Below are positions 1 through 11,804 of a stretch of DNA of 64,000 nt, in pieces. Source of the DNA: Ancistrus triradiatus (lineage: Eukaryota > Chordata > Actinopteri > Siluriformes > Loricariidae); assembly GCA_025084515.1 (NCBI GenBank), contig JAJAGP010000373.1:248001-312000 (forward strand), given 5' to 3'. The position numbers and the translations under genes are program-made. The stretch's first letter is position 1, and every line of letters begins with the position of its first letter. Under the pieces are notes generated by a model. It did no database searches. It saw nothing but the letters and a program-made list of their open reading frames with translations, and had not been told where the DNA came from.

Positions 1-262
1 CAAAATACCTGGCAGAACGCATAGGTACTGAGAAGTGGTCTGTGGTCTGTGGTCCCCACCTGCAGAACCACTCCTTTATTGAGTGTATCTTCCTAATTGA
101 CTATAATTTCCCCCTGTTGTCTATTTCATTTGCACAACAGCATGTGAAATTGATTGTCAATCAGTGTTGCTTCCTAAGTGGACAGTTTGATTTCACAGAA
201 GTTTGATTTACTTGGAGTTATATTGTGTTGTTTAAGTGTTCCCTTTATTTTTTGAGCAGTGT
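1..262. mobile_element. 3' end of a DNA transposon with a TGCTCAAAAAA-type terminal repeat
   Basis: The segment ends in AAGTGTTCCCTTTATTTTTT followed by GAGCAGT. The same terminus forms both arms of the perfect hairpin at 38274-38355, including the subterminal GGAGTTA-ATTGTG stretch. I read it as the right end of a longer element whose left part lies outside the window. No transposase is visible here, so the superfamily is unassigned. Confidence 0.6.
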
Positions 263-601
263 ATAATGTATATATTGTATATATGTATCTTTGAAACTTT
301 GCACATATTGCTCCCAATACTGCCATAAGTATACTGCCATACATAAGTATAGTGCCATGTTTCTTTTTGTACTTCAAAATGCAAACATTTTATACCTTTG
401 AATAATTTTTATACACATATTTTATGATGTGTTTCAACTACTTACAGACACCAACAAATTCCTTACTATATAATACTACTATTACGGTATTTATGTACAA
501 TATGTAGTGACAAAGTCATAATATTCTAATATTATAATAACTTCTTATATAGTTTTTTATATAATACATTCATATAAATTGTAACCAGTGACTTGACTGA
601 C
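263..601. other. AT-rich LYST intron sequence
   Basis: Lies downstream of the LYST exon donor site on the minus strand, so it should be intron. It is AT-rich with short TA runs and no recognisable element or exon. Confidence 0.5.
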
Positions 602-796
602 CTGGTCGACAATTATGTCCAGGGTGCTTAGCAAGAGAAAGCCTCGGCCTTGAACAAGATACTCTCCCAGCGCCACCATGTGACTCTCCTCTGCATCCTC
701 TTCCCTCTGGTTGTCTGCATGCTGAGCCATTACACTACATAACTGGTGAACATCTGTCAGGAACTCCCTAGCCAGAGTGTTACTGGCACCACTCAT
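602..796 (-). CDS. lyst: LYST first coding exon (lysosomal trafficking regulator, N-terminus)
   Basis: The exon encodes 65 residues beginning MSGASNTLAREFLTDVHQLC and ending GRGFLLLSTLDIIVDQ. This matches the N-terminus of vertebrate LYST, the very large BEACH-WD40 protein that controls lysosome and lysosome-related organelle size and is mutated in Chediak-Higashi syndrome. Splice signals support it: the acceptor TGTCTAG precedes exon base 803, seven bases of 5' UTR follow, then the ATG at 796-794, and the donor CAG/GTCAGT comes after base 602 in phase 0. Reading upstream through the acceptor adds a hydrophobic stretch that is intron, not signal peptide. The remaining exons lie beyond the left edge; noncoding 5' exons and the promoter should lie at higher coordinates. 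No frame damage is seen. Confidence 0.87.
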
Positions 797-803
797 GTCT
801 GAG

Positions 804-2394
804 CTAGACAGAGATACAGAAATAGAAAAAATAAAAAAGATATAAATAGATAAAAGTAACAATCTTGGGCCAGTTTTGCAGATAGCTGTTTTGCTCAATA
901 TGTAAGCCTCTTTAACTCAGAAGCGGCACCCCAGACAACAAATTACATATTTTCCAAACAGTAAATTATTATATTTAGTGATACCAGTGATGGTGTACTT
1001 GTTTGATAAAATGTTTAGTTGAGAAATGCGGTTTGTGACATAGCCTCATCAATCTGGAGAATCTTCAAACCTAGCAAGAGTGGCCTATGTTAATTAATCT
1101 ATAATTTAAAGGTTCAACCGATATAACATGGTGTGAACAGTACACAGTAGAGAAGATTAAAATATAACAATAAAATGGTGTCTTTGTGGCCGGTAGGAAA
1201 CATCACAGGACTAATTTGCTGGGATCATGTGAATGTAATCCCCATGTCCTTATTTGACCTGATGTGTGTGTTTTATAGTATCCAGTCAAACTATGACACC
1301 TGCAGCTTAAAAGCTACCTATTTTGTTATGATGTATAATTAAGTACTAGTATAGTAAACCTGCCTGTGTGTAGCGTGATCGCTGTATCTCCCTCTCTTTA
1401 CCTTCTTCCCCCAAGTCATAAACTTTACAACATCTTGGAATGCAAGAAGGCCCAACATCTGGACAGGATCTTACCCCTCACCGTTTGACTCCAACGGTTG
1501 ACTCTTTCTGAAACCAACGGAATTGGAGGTCTGTTCAAACAGACATACAACCTTCAACATCTCCAATCATAAACTAAGTCCCTGTGCTAATCTTAAGAAG
1601 GGGGTTTCAACGGTCCAGGCCACCAAGCTTCCTCAATTTTCTTCTGACTGTTGCAAAATTAACGACTTCCTTCCACCTAGGTTGCGTTTACGACCTCTCA
1701 GCCTGGCGCCAGAAAGACACCCCTGGATTTATGACACCAAGAAATTATCAAGCTTTTGTTCTGAGACAAACTTTAATAATTGTATTCAACTTTTTCTGGG
1801 AACAGATTATCTTCATCGAAACCTTTTAATAATTACATAACAAATGATTTTTGGATCTAATAAGTCTAAACACACTATATGCCTTTAAATGATTCATCCA
1901 AAGAGTGGATCAAGGATATTTCGTCATATCCACACATATAATTATATATATTATACATATGCATGTTACTGATTTATGTATCTCATATCCACTTGGTTAA
2001 TGTTTAGTATAGTGACTGTTCTATATGTAATACGGTCCCGTTGTGTTGTGTTGATCATTATGATATATAGAAATGAGAGCATAGTCATCCCTGTGTTTTG
2101 ATCGATCGGGTTTCAATACTTGTGCATACTTATAAAGAACAAACACGATGTTATTTACAATGTACCGTTTCCTACATCTTGTATTAATCATATTATTGTT
2201 TAGTTAAAGTATAGCGAATGCCTATGATGTAGTTAGAATGCTTTAACGATGTTCTAGGTTATCAATTCAAGGTGCCTTTGATCATTTGAACCTTCCAACG
2301 AAATCTGCATCTAAATTTGTAACTTTGAAAATTTTTGGTTATTACTTTAGATATGTAGGAATATATTTTAATCCAAGTTAGAACGTCTGTGGCT
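804..2394. other. LYST upstream region, no gene recognised
   Basis: Mostly AT-rich. A less AT-rich patch at about 1380-1830 has an open frame at 1523-1840 on the plus strand with no domain I recognise and no splice or start context. It may belong with the GC-rich block that follows. Confidence 0.4.
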
Positions 2395-3640
2395 CATATG
2401 GTGAAAAAAGACACAACCACATAGGAGGGCTTTACTGAGGAGTCAGCTTCTCATTGGCTAAGTAAGGGCAACTCCTTACGTCCCGCCTCCAGCCACTTAC
2501 GAGCCGGAACATTCAAAAGCAACGCGGGACGACCGCGTGGTGAGCTAGCTTCAAGTCTTGTCTTTGTGTTCTTTATGTCTTTCCTTTGTCTTTTATAGTT
2601 GTAGTTTTTCCTTTTTATAGCGCTTTTGATTATTCATTTCACTCAAGTTTTCGCGTTTATTTTAAGTTTCCTGTGTACAGCAGTCTTAAGTAGTTCGGTA
2701 TCGCTGAACTAGAAGATAGTTAAAAGACCAACCAGACTCTAAGCTCTACTATTCTCGACAATCCAAGTTTTTTTTCCGAGTTTTTGTTGAAGGCTCGTGG
2801 TACCGAACGCTGGTAACTCTACTACCTCACACTCACTGCTGGCCAGGGTGGAAAAATCTGAGTTTATAAGTTCGCAAGACTAGATCTGGTAGACCCCGGA
2901 CCACCAACGCAGGGAAGAAGCTGAACCGAAGTTGAGGCCAGCGACACACACGTGGCTCCAAGGACCACATGCCGACGAAAGCTGAAGGCTTGTAGTCCGA
3001 TCATCACGAGGCCCCCGAACCGTGGCCCTTCCATCGGAAGAGAGATTGCTGCCGTTTCTCCGTGCGATCTCGGACGACTCGGAGGCTGAAGCCCCGGCTC
3101 CGTTCCATCTTCTTCGGTGAGCCCGCAAAGAGGCAGGTAGCTACCGCTTTGGTGTGTTCTTATCGGGGTCGCCGGATTGTTGAATCTTGCGTTTAATCTA
3201 AACCCACGCTTCAACATAGACTTATTCACGCCTAAGTAATTTTTACCATACTATCCACATTCAACGTGATTAAGGTTACCAGTAACATTGCAACGTTAGT
3301 AATTATTGCGCGACCGATAAGTTACATAGAGTCATCTTGGTTTCTGATTTTATTACTGTAATGTGTACGCTTGCCATTACTCCCTGTTCTCCATACTGTG
3401 ATATATACATGTTCATCGTTTTATGATTTTAACTCTGTGATACACTCGTTATTACATTAGATAATCTGTTGGTATTGCCTTGTTTGTAGTTAATAAACTT
3501 GTTTATAAACCTTTTGAATTTGCCGCCTGGTGTGAGAGTTCATTCATTCAAAGGTCGAGAAATATACTTTGTATTCACTATTCAGACCTAGACTGATCAA
3601 GTTGTTGTTCCCTCTAACTGGCCTCCAAATCTACCAGTGA
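2395..3640 (+). other. GC-rich block: candidate retroelement LTR or CpG promoter
   Basis: A sharp compositional change from AT-rich flanks. It has an inverted CCAAT box (ATTGGCT near 2453), a GC-box-like CCCGCCTCC near 2483, many CpGs to about 3200, GTGAG donor-like sites, and an AATAAA near 3493 followed by a GT-rich stretch. That order on the plus strand (promoter, leader, polyadenylation signal) resembles a long LTR. No matching second LTR, primer-binding site or gag-pol frame was identified. The alternative is a CpG promoter with a noncoding first exon for LYST on the minus strand. Confidence 0.35.
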
Positions 3641-3780
3641 ATTATTCATGTTTATAATAATTATTTTAATAATAATCATTATTATAAAGATTTGGTGGTG
3701 CCCCTTTTTCTTAATTAATTAATAAATTTATATAATTTTAATTAATAAAGTTTAATTAAAATTAATCTAATTAAAGTGTA
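3641..3780. repeat. AT-only palindromic low-complexity tract
   Basis: Contains TTATAATAATTATTTTAATA next to its near inverse, then runs of TTAATTAATTAA. It can fold back on itself and marks the right edge of the GC-rich block. Confidence 0.6.
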
Positions 3781-6137
3781 GTCTTAGTTTGCTACATGTG
3801 TGTGCTGCAACAGAACATTTATAAATACAGTATTAAGTCACACTCTCCCTTGGACTGCTGAGTTTTCATTGCAAAAGTGTGTTAGTATTGGTTTTTAATC
3901 TATTCTGCATCAATGATTTCGCAGGTGAGAAGTCCAGGACAGCGGAATGCAAGGATAGTAATGAGACTATTACACAAAACAATACAGTTCTCAAATCAAT
4001 GTAATTAGCAAGTTGATGAATGAGTAGAGTTTAACAGTATCTTGTTTATGGCCTTACATTTGTACTGGATGTTTAATATAACATTCAGCCATAATTAATA
4101 TTCAATACAATGTTGCCTTAGACATTATACACAAAATGGAAGGCTAAAATTAGACAACCCACCTTCACTTTTAACCAAGCTGATTGATAAATACCTTGTA
4201 GTTGTAAAATTTGAAAGAAAATTGGAGAGATAAGATACAGAAAGAATTAAAGTAGACCTGCACTTCCTAAGAATAATACTAATGCTTGCACATAGTAATA
4301 AAAACCACGTGCATGAGGAAAATTAGTCACACACACAGTGCTCTACATTAAGTATACTTAAATTACATCTTCAGCTCATTCAACCGAACAGTAAACACAC
4401 TCATGGTAGACAACCCATTGCCACACTCCCAATACAAGGCGACAGCTCTTTATAATTTTTAATGTAAACATTTTTGAGTCATTTTTACTTGACTGAGTTA
4501 TTATTACTTCATTTAAAAAAACATAGCATAGATCATTACGTACATGACGATATTTGAATGCTGTCTATGCGTTTAACCATTCATTTTGTATTAATCGTAC
4601 AAATTTGGGGAAGAATAATCCATATCAAAAGAAAGCACAATAAGTGACATGAAGGGCAAGATAAATAGAGCTTTTATTCAATTTCTTTACTTCACAAATG
4701 ATCTTCATGCTCTGGGACCCATTTGTGTGATAACTGAAGTGGAGAGGAACTATTAGTTATGCAACTAGATTACAGTCAAAAAGAACAGAGGATCCAATTC
4801 TGCCCTAGTTATCTGACACGGACTATAGCCGAAAGGTTTACTGTAACCTAGCTGTTATTCCATCCTCCAGCTCAGGCTTCCTACTGAATTTACTTTTTCA
4901 CTGTCCCAAGAACATAGCTAGAATTACTTGGTATAGTAAACACAGTCTTTCGAAAACTGAACCAATCTTAAATGTTAATGTTATCCAGTGTGGTTTACGA
5001 GCAAACGTAACTGGCTCTGGTTCACTTATCCTGTATAATACCACTGAAAATGTATTTGACACAGATTGTGACTTGATAATGAATACTGATATATTATGTT
5101 CACAAGTACTCTTAGGAACTGTATTAGAAAAAATTAGTTTGCTTTACATAAGAAAAATAAACTGTGAAACCTAAAAAAAAATGCTCAAATGATCTAGTCC
5201 ATGGATTGTTAGCCTATTGGTTATAGTCACGGGCTAGTGACACAAAGATCTAGAACTGCCCTGAAGCCCCAAATAGTTAAATGATATGCACAGCCTCATT
5301 TTTAAATCATTTTTAAGGATGCCACATGAGAAAATTTAAAAGTAATATACAGGCACATCATCCACACCTTAATAGGAGTTGACAGTCGTAATATTTCCAT
5401 CTAGCATCCAAATTTACACTCAATGTCAGCTTCTAAAAAACACATTTCTACGAGTCATTCAAACAAACACAAACATCAAATTTTCCCTTACGAGTCACCT
5501 ACCTCTTAAAACCACAATGGCAATCTGAAAAGCACCATCACTGACATTCGCAGAATTCTCACACTGTTGAAATACAATGCATTTCACTCACAGCCACAGC
5601 ATAGTTAAAGTACATACTTCCACGCTTTACTAATGACTGGATCTTGTGTCTGTTAAATTGAAGTTTGAAGTGGATGCTTTCGAGAGTTTAGTTGGTCAGC
5701 GCATCACATGAAAGCATGTGATGTCACATGGCACCAGTTCTGCCTCAAGTGCTCAAGTCTGAAGATGTGTTTTAAATAACAAACAGTGAGTTAAACCCAT
5801 AAAGAGCCAGAGATTTTATTGATTACAGGTGGTATTGATTAAAAGGTCTCCTACTCAAGCAGAAATTGCTGATCATTGTAGGCATATACAATTAGTCCGC
5901 TGAAAACATCTGTTCACAATACAACAACAGTGTAACACTAGCATAACTGAAATTTCTTGGTTCTGAGGACATGTCCCTCCTCCTTGCCAACTATCAACGG
6001 ACTATCAGCAAACTTTTGTTATGTAAATGTGTGTGTGTGTGTACATAACAGCTAATAGCTAATATAATAGCTAAAAGACTCTCATTGGAAAATTACTGCA
6101 TTGGTGATTATGTTTAAGCTGGCAACAAGTTCAAGTA
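3781..6137. other. No gene or clear repeat recognised
   Basis: About 2.3 kb of AT-rich unique-looking DNA. A tRNA-like patch near 5205-5260 is too degraded to call. If LYST has distal noncoding exons this would be intron. Confidence 0.4.
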
Positions 6138-6342
6138 CAGTGGTGCTTGAATGTTTGTGAACCCTTTAGAATTTTCTATATTTCTGCATAAATATGACCT
6201 AAAACATCCTAAAAACCTAAAAGTAGATAAAAAGAACATAGTTAAGCAAATGAGACTCAAATATTATACTTTGTAATTTATCTATTGAGGAAAATGATCC
6301 AATATTACATAATATGTGAACCTCTAGGATTAGCAGTTAATT
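6138..6342 (+). mobile_element. Tc1/mariner family B, 5' terminal fragment
   Basis: Starts after TA with CAGTGGTGCTTGAATGTTTG, the terminal inverted repeat shared with the copies at 24787, 49048, 53800 and 57842. It follows that consensus up to the subterminal GCAGTTAATT and then changes abruptly into an unrelated Tc1 family. Confidence 0.8.
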
Positions 6343-6668
6343 AGTGCTATGATCTGAGGTTGCTGCAGTTGATCAGGGCACATAATGTTCAGCAACATTA
6401 TGTGCCCAAAGAATGAGGTCAGCTGACTGTGAATATACTGAACGACCAGGTTATTCCATCGGTGGATTTTTTTTTTCCTTCCCTGATGGCACGGGCCTAT
6501 TCCAAGATGACAATGTCATGATTCATCGAGATCAAATTGTGAAAGAGTGGTTCAGGGAGCATGAGACATCATTTCACAAACAGGCCACCACAGAGTCCAG
6601 AATTGAACCCCACTGAGAATTTCAGTAAATACTAGAGGGTGTGACCTTTTTTTTGGCCAGGCCGTGTG
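6343..6668 (+). pseudogene. Tc1 transposase C-terminal fragment, third family
   Basis: A 67-codon frame at 6413-6616 contains FQDDN and IVKEWFREHETSF, the second catalytic-Asp region of Tc1-like DDE transposases. Most of the C-terminus after the Pro-Gln-Ser motif is deleted, and the fragment runs straight into the end of the element, GTGTGACCTTTTTTTTGGCC. It is fused head-on to the family B fragment on its left, and TA microsatellite begins on its right. Confidence 0.8.
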
Positions 6669-6672
6669 AGTG

Positions 6673-6728
<56 letters not shown>

Positions 6729-6776
6729 AGATATATAGATATATATATACATACACACACACACACACATATATAC

Positions 6777-6809
<33 letters not shown>

Positions 6810-7259
6810 TCTATATAGAATATATATAGATCTATATACATACCTCCATATATATATATATACACACTACAGAGAGAGAGATACGACATACCTATAGAGA
6901 GAGACATACATATAGATAAGAGACTCATATATATATCTGATATATATATAGAGACACACATATATATCTATAAGTATATATATAGATATATAGAATATAT
7001 AGAGACACATATAGACACATCTATATAGAGATATATATATTAATAGAGACGAGATAGAGAGTGAGAATAAGATAGAGGATAAGAAGATACGAGAGAGAGA
7101 GACACAGCACACCACATATTATATTAGAATATCGGTATATATATCTATATATATCTATATATATATATATTAGTCATCTCTATCATTACATATAATATAT
7201 ATATTATATATTATATTATAGCACCACATATAATATATCTATTATATATATATATAAGA

Positions 7260-7293
<34 letters not shown>

Positions 7294-7458
7294 AACATAT
7301 ATATATATACATATAATATATATATATATAATACATAAGAGAGCGAGACTCCGGAGAGAGAGGAGAGAGATATATATAATATACCACACCCACACACACA
7401 CACACACACACACACCACAACCCACACCATACACATATATACACATACCCCATACATA

Positions 7459-7521
<63 letters not shown>
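6669..7521. repeat. Compound TA/CA/GA microsatellite, about 850 bp
   Basis: Runs of TA broken by GATA-, GAGA- and CA-rich patches, ending in a long pure CA tract at about 7461-7521. The translations of this region (YIYI, CVCV) are meaningless. Confidence 0.95.
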
Positions 7522-7525
<4 letters not shown>

Positions 7526-9114
7526 GGGGCAAAGAAGTATTTAGTCAGTCACTGATTGTGCAAGTTCTCCGATGATGATGAGAGAGGTCTGTAATTTTCA
7601 TCATAGCTACAGTTCAACTATGGGAGACAAAATGAGAAAAAAAATCCAGGAAATCACACTGAAGGATTTTCAAAGAATTTAATTGTCATTTATTGTGGAA
7701 AATAAGTATTTGGTCAATACATTTGGTTCAACTCAATACTTTGTAACATAACCTTTGTTGGCAATGACAGAGGTCCAAGTCTTCACCAGGTAGGCACACA
7801 CTGTAGCTGGTATTTCGGCCCATACTTCCATGCAGATCTCCTCTAGAGCAGTGATGTTCTGAGGCAACACAGACTTTCAACTCCCTCCACAAATTTTCTA
7901 TGGGGCTGAGGTCTGAAGACTGGCTAGGCCACTCCAAGACATTGAAATGCTTTTTACGGAGCCACTCTGTTGCCCGATAAGTGTGTTTGGGATCATTTTC
8001 ATGCTGGAAGACCCAGCCATGTTCCATCTTTAATGCTCTCACTGATGGAAGGAAGTTTTGGCTTAAAATCTCACGATACATGCCCCCCGTTCATTCTTCC
8101 CTTAACACGGATCAGTCGTCCTGTCCCCTTTGCAGAAAAACAGCCCCAAAGCATGATGTTTCCACCCCCATGCTTCATAGTATGTATGGTGTTCTTGCGA
8201 TGCAACTCGGGATTCTTCTTCCTCCAAACACGAGGAGTTGAGGTTTTACCAAAAAGTTTTATTTTGGTTTCATCTGCCCACATGGCATTCTCCCAATCCT
8301 CTTCTGGATCATCCATATACTCTCTGACAAACGGCAGACAGGCCTGGACATGTACTGGCTTAAGCAGTGAGACACGTCTGGCACTGCAGGATCCAAGTCC
8401 CTCTCGGCATAGTGTGTTACTGATGGTAGCCTTTTTACTTTGGTCCCAGCTCTCTGCAGGTCATTCATCAGGTCCCTCCGTGTAGTTCTGGGATTTTTGC
8501 TCACCGTTCTCATGATCATTTTGACCGCATGGGATGAGATCTTGCGTGGAACCCCAGATTGAGGGAGATTATCAACGGTCTTGTATGTCTTACAGTTGCT
8601 CCCACAGATGATTTATTCACACCAACCTTCTTGCCGATTGTAGATTCACTCTTCCCAGCCTGCTGCAGGTCTACAATTTTCTTGCTGGTGTCCTTCAACA
8701 GGTCTTGGACATGGTTGAGTTTGGAGTCTGACTGTTTGTGAGGCTGTGGACAGATGTCTTTTATACAGATAATGAGGTCAAACAGGTGCCATTAATACAG
8801 GTAACGAGTGGAGGACAGAAGAGCTTCTTAAAGAAGTTGTTACAGGTCTGTGAGAGCCAAAACTCTTGCTTGTTTGTGGGTGACCAAATACTTATTTTCC
8901 ATCATGATTTACAATAAAATTCTAAATATATAAATTAATAAAAATAAAAATAAATAAATAAAAATCCTACAATGCGATTTGCTGTATTGTTTTTTCTCAT
9001 TTTGTCCCTCATAGTTGAAGTGTAGCTATGATGAAAATTACAGACCTCTCTCATCTTTCTAAGTCAGAGAACTTGCACAATCAGTCACTGACTAAATACT
9101 TTTTTGCCCCACTG
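7522..9114 (-). mobile_element. Tc1/mariner family A, full-length copy
   Basis: Bounded by inverted termini CAGTGGGGCAAAGAAGTATT (left) and TACTTTTTTGCCCCACTG (right), with long subterminal repeats that also match in inverted order. The left flank is CA microsatellite and the right is TA microsatellite, so it sits at a TA/CA junction. The transposase runs on the minus strand and is broken. Three relatives are at 11805, 28196 and 30743. Confidence 0.9.
7728..8714 (-). pseudogene. Family A Tc1 transposase, frameshifted
   Basis: The minus strand encodes, in order but in several frames, the paired-type helix-turn-helix (QQAGKSESTIGKKVGVN), the second DNA-binding part, the first catalytic Asp (WADETK), the GGGNIMLWGC glycine-rich motif, and WRELKVC near the end. 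The start ATG at 8714-8712 is followed by a small deletion that shifts frame. The second catalytic position reads QHENDPKHT where the family has Asp before Asn, so this copy would be inactive even without frameshifts. Confidence 0.88.
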
Positions 9115-9829
<715 letters not shown>

Positions 9830-9968
9830 TTAGCGTGATCAGCTTCAGCAGTCTCATATAACCGATTCTGTGCCAGTCATCCACATGAACAGCACAGTGC
9901 TTTTACTAACTTTAATTCATAATTCAGTTCAGGTCATAATTCAAAGTTTCAGGTACTCGATGGTTAGT
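9830..9968. repeat. Dispersed repeat shared with 17640-17830
   Basis: TCTCATATAACCGATTCTG, GAACAGCACAGTG and TTCATAATTCAGTTCA occur in the same order at 17645-17775. The second copy starts with a hAT-like terminus, so this is probably the inside of the same hAT-derived element. Confidence 0.6.
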
Positions 9969-11230
9969 TTAAGGTTGTACTCACACTAGGCAATTTGAAC
10001 CACGCCCGGGCGCATTTGGTACCCGAGCGTGGTTCGTTTGGCTAGTGTGAGTGCTCCCAATCGCACCCGGGCGCGCTTGAAATAGGTTTGGCCGGAGCGC
10101 GGTTCGCTGGACTCCAGCACGGTATGTTTGTAGTGTGAGTGCAATCGTGCTCCGGCACGCTTTTGTCATCGCATACACTCTCACACAACACGCCGCACTT
10201 CACTGTTGTACATATGTGATCGGGTAATAACATACTTCTGTGCCTTTCTTTGGTTTCGTTTTGTTCGCGCTGACAGACAGCCTTGATACTACTTATAATA
10301 AGTGTATTGATAATGCAGCACACTGTATTTAGGCTTATTATGCTGCACAGCGGATTTTAGGCTTTTTTTATTTCTCTTCGTTGGCGTTGACTCACAGCCC
10401 AAATACACCTTATAATAAGTGCATTGATTATGCGACGCGCTGTATTTCGGCTTATGCTGCACAGCGGACTTCCTGCTTGTATTTAATATATGTGACTTTT
10501 TTGTTTCTCTTTGTTGGCACTAACACACAGCCCTAATAAGCCTTATAATAAGTGAATTGAAAATGCAGCGCGCTGTGTTCCGGCTTATCATGCTGTACAG
10601 CAAACTCTATGCTTATACTTATACATGGCTTTTTTATTTCTCTTTGTTGGCGTTGACACACAGCCCAAATACGCCTTATTATAAGTGCACTGATTATGCG
10701 ACGCGCTGTATTTCAGCTTATTATGCTGCACAGCGGACTTCCTGCTTGTATTTAATATATGTGACTTTTTTATTTCTCTTTGTTGGCACTGACACACAGC
10801 CCTAATACGCCTTATAATAAGGTGCATTGATTATGCAGCGCGCTATTTCAGCTTATCGTGCTGTACAGGGGACGTTATGCTTGTACTTACTATGTGACCT
10901 TTTGTTTCTCTGCGCGCTGACACACAGCCCTAATAAGCCTTTTAATAAATGTACTGATGATGAAATATTTTTCGGCATCTCGTGCTTACGAAGGCAGCTG
11001 CACATCGCGCACAAAACAAAAGTAAAGAACGGCATAAAAGTATGCGATTATCCGATCATATGTACAACCATGAAGTGTGCTGTGCGAGTGCGCATGGTGA
11101 TGACGAATGCGCACCAGAGCGCGTTTGTGAGTGAGTCTAGTGTGAGTGGGGCCAGAGCGCGTTTGTCCCCCCTCCCCATTCGTGCTCTGGCCCGGTTCAA
11201 ACAATCGAAATCAGTGGAAGTACACCCTAA
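9969..11230. mobile_element. Non-autonomous DNA element with GC-rich inverted ends
   Basis: The left end (TTAAGGTTGTACTCACACTA, then AATTTGAACCACGCCCGGG) and the right end read in reverse complement (TTAGGGTGTACTTCCACT, then TTTGAACCGGGCC) align in order, so the ends are inverted copies. TTAA occurs at the left boundary and at 11240-11243, which would fit a TTAA-targeting element, but the boundary is not certain. The interior is the minisatellite listed next; no transposase is present. Confidence 0.6.
10279..11008 (+). repeat. Minisatellite, about 133-bp monomers with alternating A/B order
   Basis: Six monomers begin with AGCC followed by a near-palindromic CTTATAATAAG at about 10279, 10396, 10529, 10662, 10798 and 10926 (the last decays). 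Monomers 2 and 4 share GCGACGCGCTG and GCGGACTTCCTGCTTGTATT; monomers 1, 3 and 5 carry GCAGC-type sequence there instead, and 3 and 5 share CTGTACAG. The repeat therefore grew as a two-monomer unit of about 266 bp. Confidence 0.85.
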
Positions 11231-11453
11231 GAGACATGTTTAAGGGTTTGTTTGCTGACATGATGAGAAGGAAGCGTTATATATTTCGGCTGTGTTTTGA
11301 GTGCTACTTAGGCTAGTCAACTAGATGGTCTCCCTAAATACTGCATTACCGATGGATGGAGTAAGGACACTACTAAGGGCTTTGTTATCCATTTTGAAGA
11401 CAACCACGTCCCCGGCAAAGCAACTTTCATAGCGTGCTATTTGGATTACATAC
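11231..11453. other. Short linker between the inverted-repeat element and the hAT fragment
   Basis: A plus-strand frame contains ITDGWSKDTTKGFVIHFED, faintly like the TDGWTS region of hAT transposases. Too short and degraded to assign. Confidence 0.25.
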
Positions 11454-11645
11454 ATGGCGACAAAAAAAGATCGACTCCGATCTTCTTCTGAAAAAAATCA
11501 GTATAACGGATTTAATAAGAGTTTAAAACAGCATCACCCCACTGAATATGCAGAGTTTGACAAAGCAAACAAAGTCAAAGAGGCTAAAGCTAGCAACTGC
11601 ACAGAGTCAGGCACAAGCCAGCAGCCCCTGCTTCATTTTTTTTAA
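11454..11645 (+). pseudogene. hAT transposase N-terminal (BED finger) fragment
   Basis: The 63-codon frame has SLKQHHPTEYAEFDKANK and ends in GTSQQPLLHFF. The two-His end of a BED zinc finger followed by an S/T-QQP linker is typical of hAT (ZBED-like) transposases. The same stretch, better preserved, is on the opposite strand at 13684-13905. The first half of the finger and the catalytic body are missing. Confidence 0.65.
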
Positions 11646-11680
11646 CGGAGCATTCGGTGAATCTCTAACAAATAAACAAA

Positions 11681-11698
11681 TACACACACACACAAACA

Positions 11699-11746
<48 letters not shown>
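11681..11746. repeat. (CA)n microsatellite
   Basis: Imperfect then perfect CA repeats, followed by a TATA-rich tail and GATA units up to the Tc1 terminus at 11805. Confidence 0.95.
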
Positions 11747-11747
<1 letters not shown>

Positions 11748-11804
11748 TATATATTTATATATATAAAATAAATAAATAGACATATAGACAGATAGATAGA
11801 TATA

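Noticed and set aside
557..898. 113-codon minus-strand frame starting MSKTAICKTG before the LYST exon
   Set aside because: The first ~34 codons lie upstream of a good splice acceptor and the conserved LYST protein begins at the internal Met (796). The extra part is intron read-through.
2864..3229. 121-codon minus-strand frame in the GC-rich block
   Set aside because: Open because of GC-rich composition; no recognisable domain and no splice or start context.
6552..7532. Several open frames of YIYI and CVCV repeats
   Set aside because: Translations of TA and CA microsatellite.
7970..8485. 171-codon plus-strand frame
   Set aside because: Antisense shadow of the family A Tc1 transposase; the same happens at 28305-28916 (203 codons) and 31208-31588.
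10279..11008. Regularly spaced repeats considered as a CRISPR array
   Set aside because: Monomers of ~133 bp diverge along their length with no conserved-repeat/unique-spacer pattern, and the genome is a vertebrate; it is a minisatellite.
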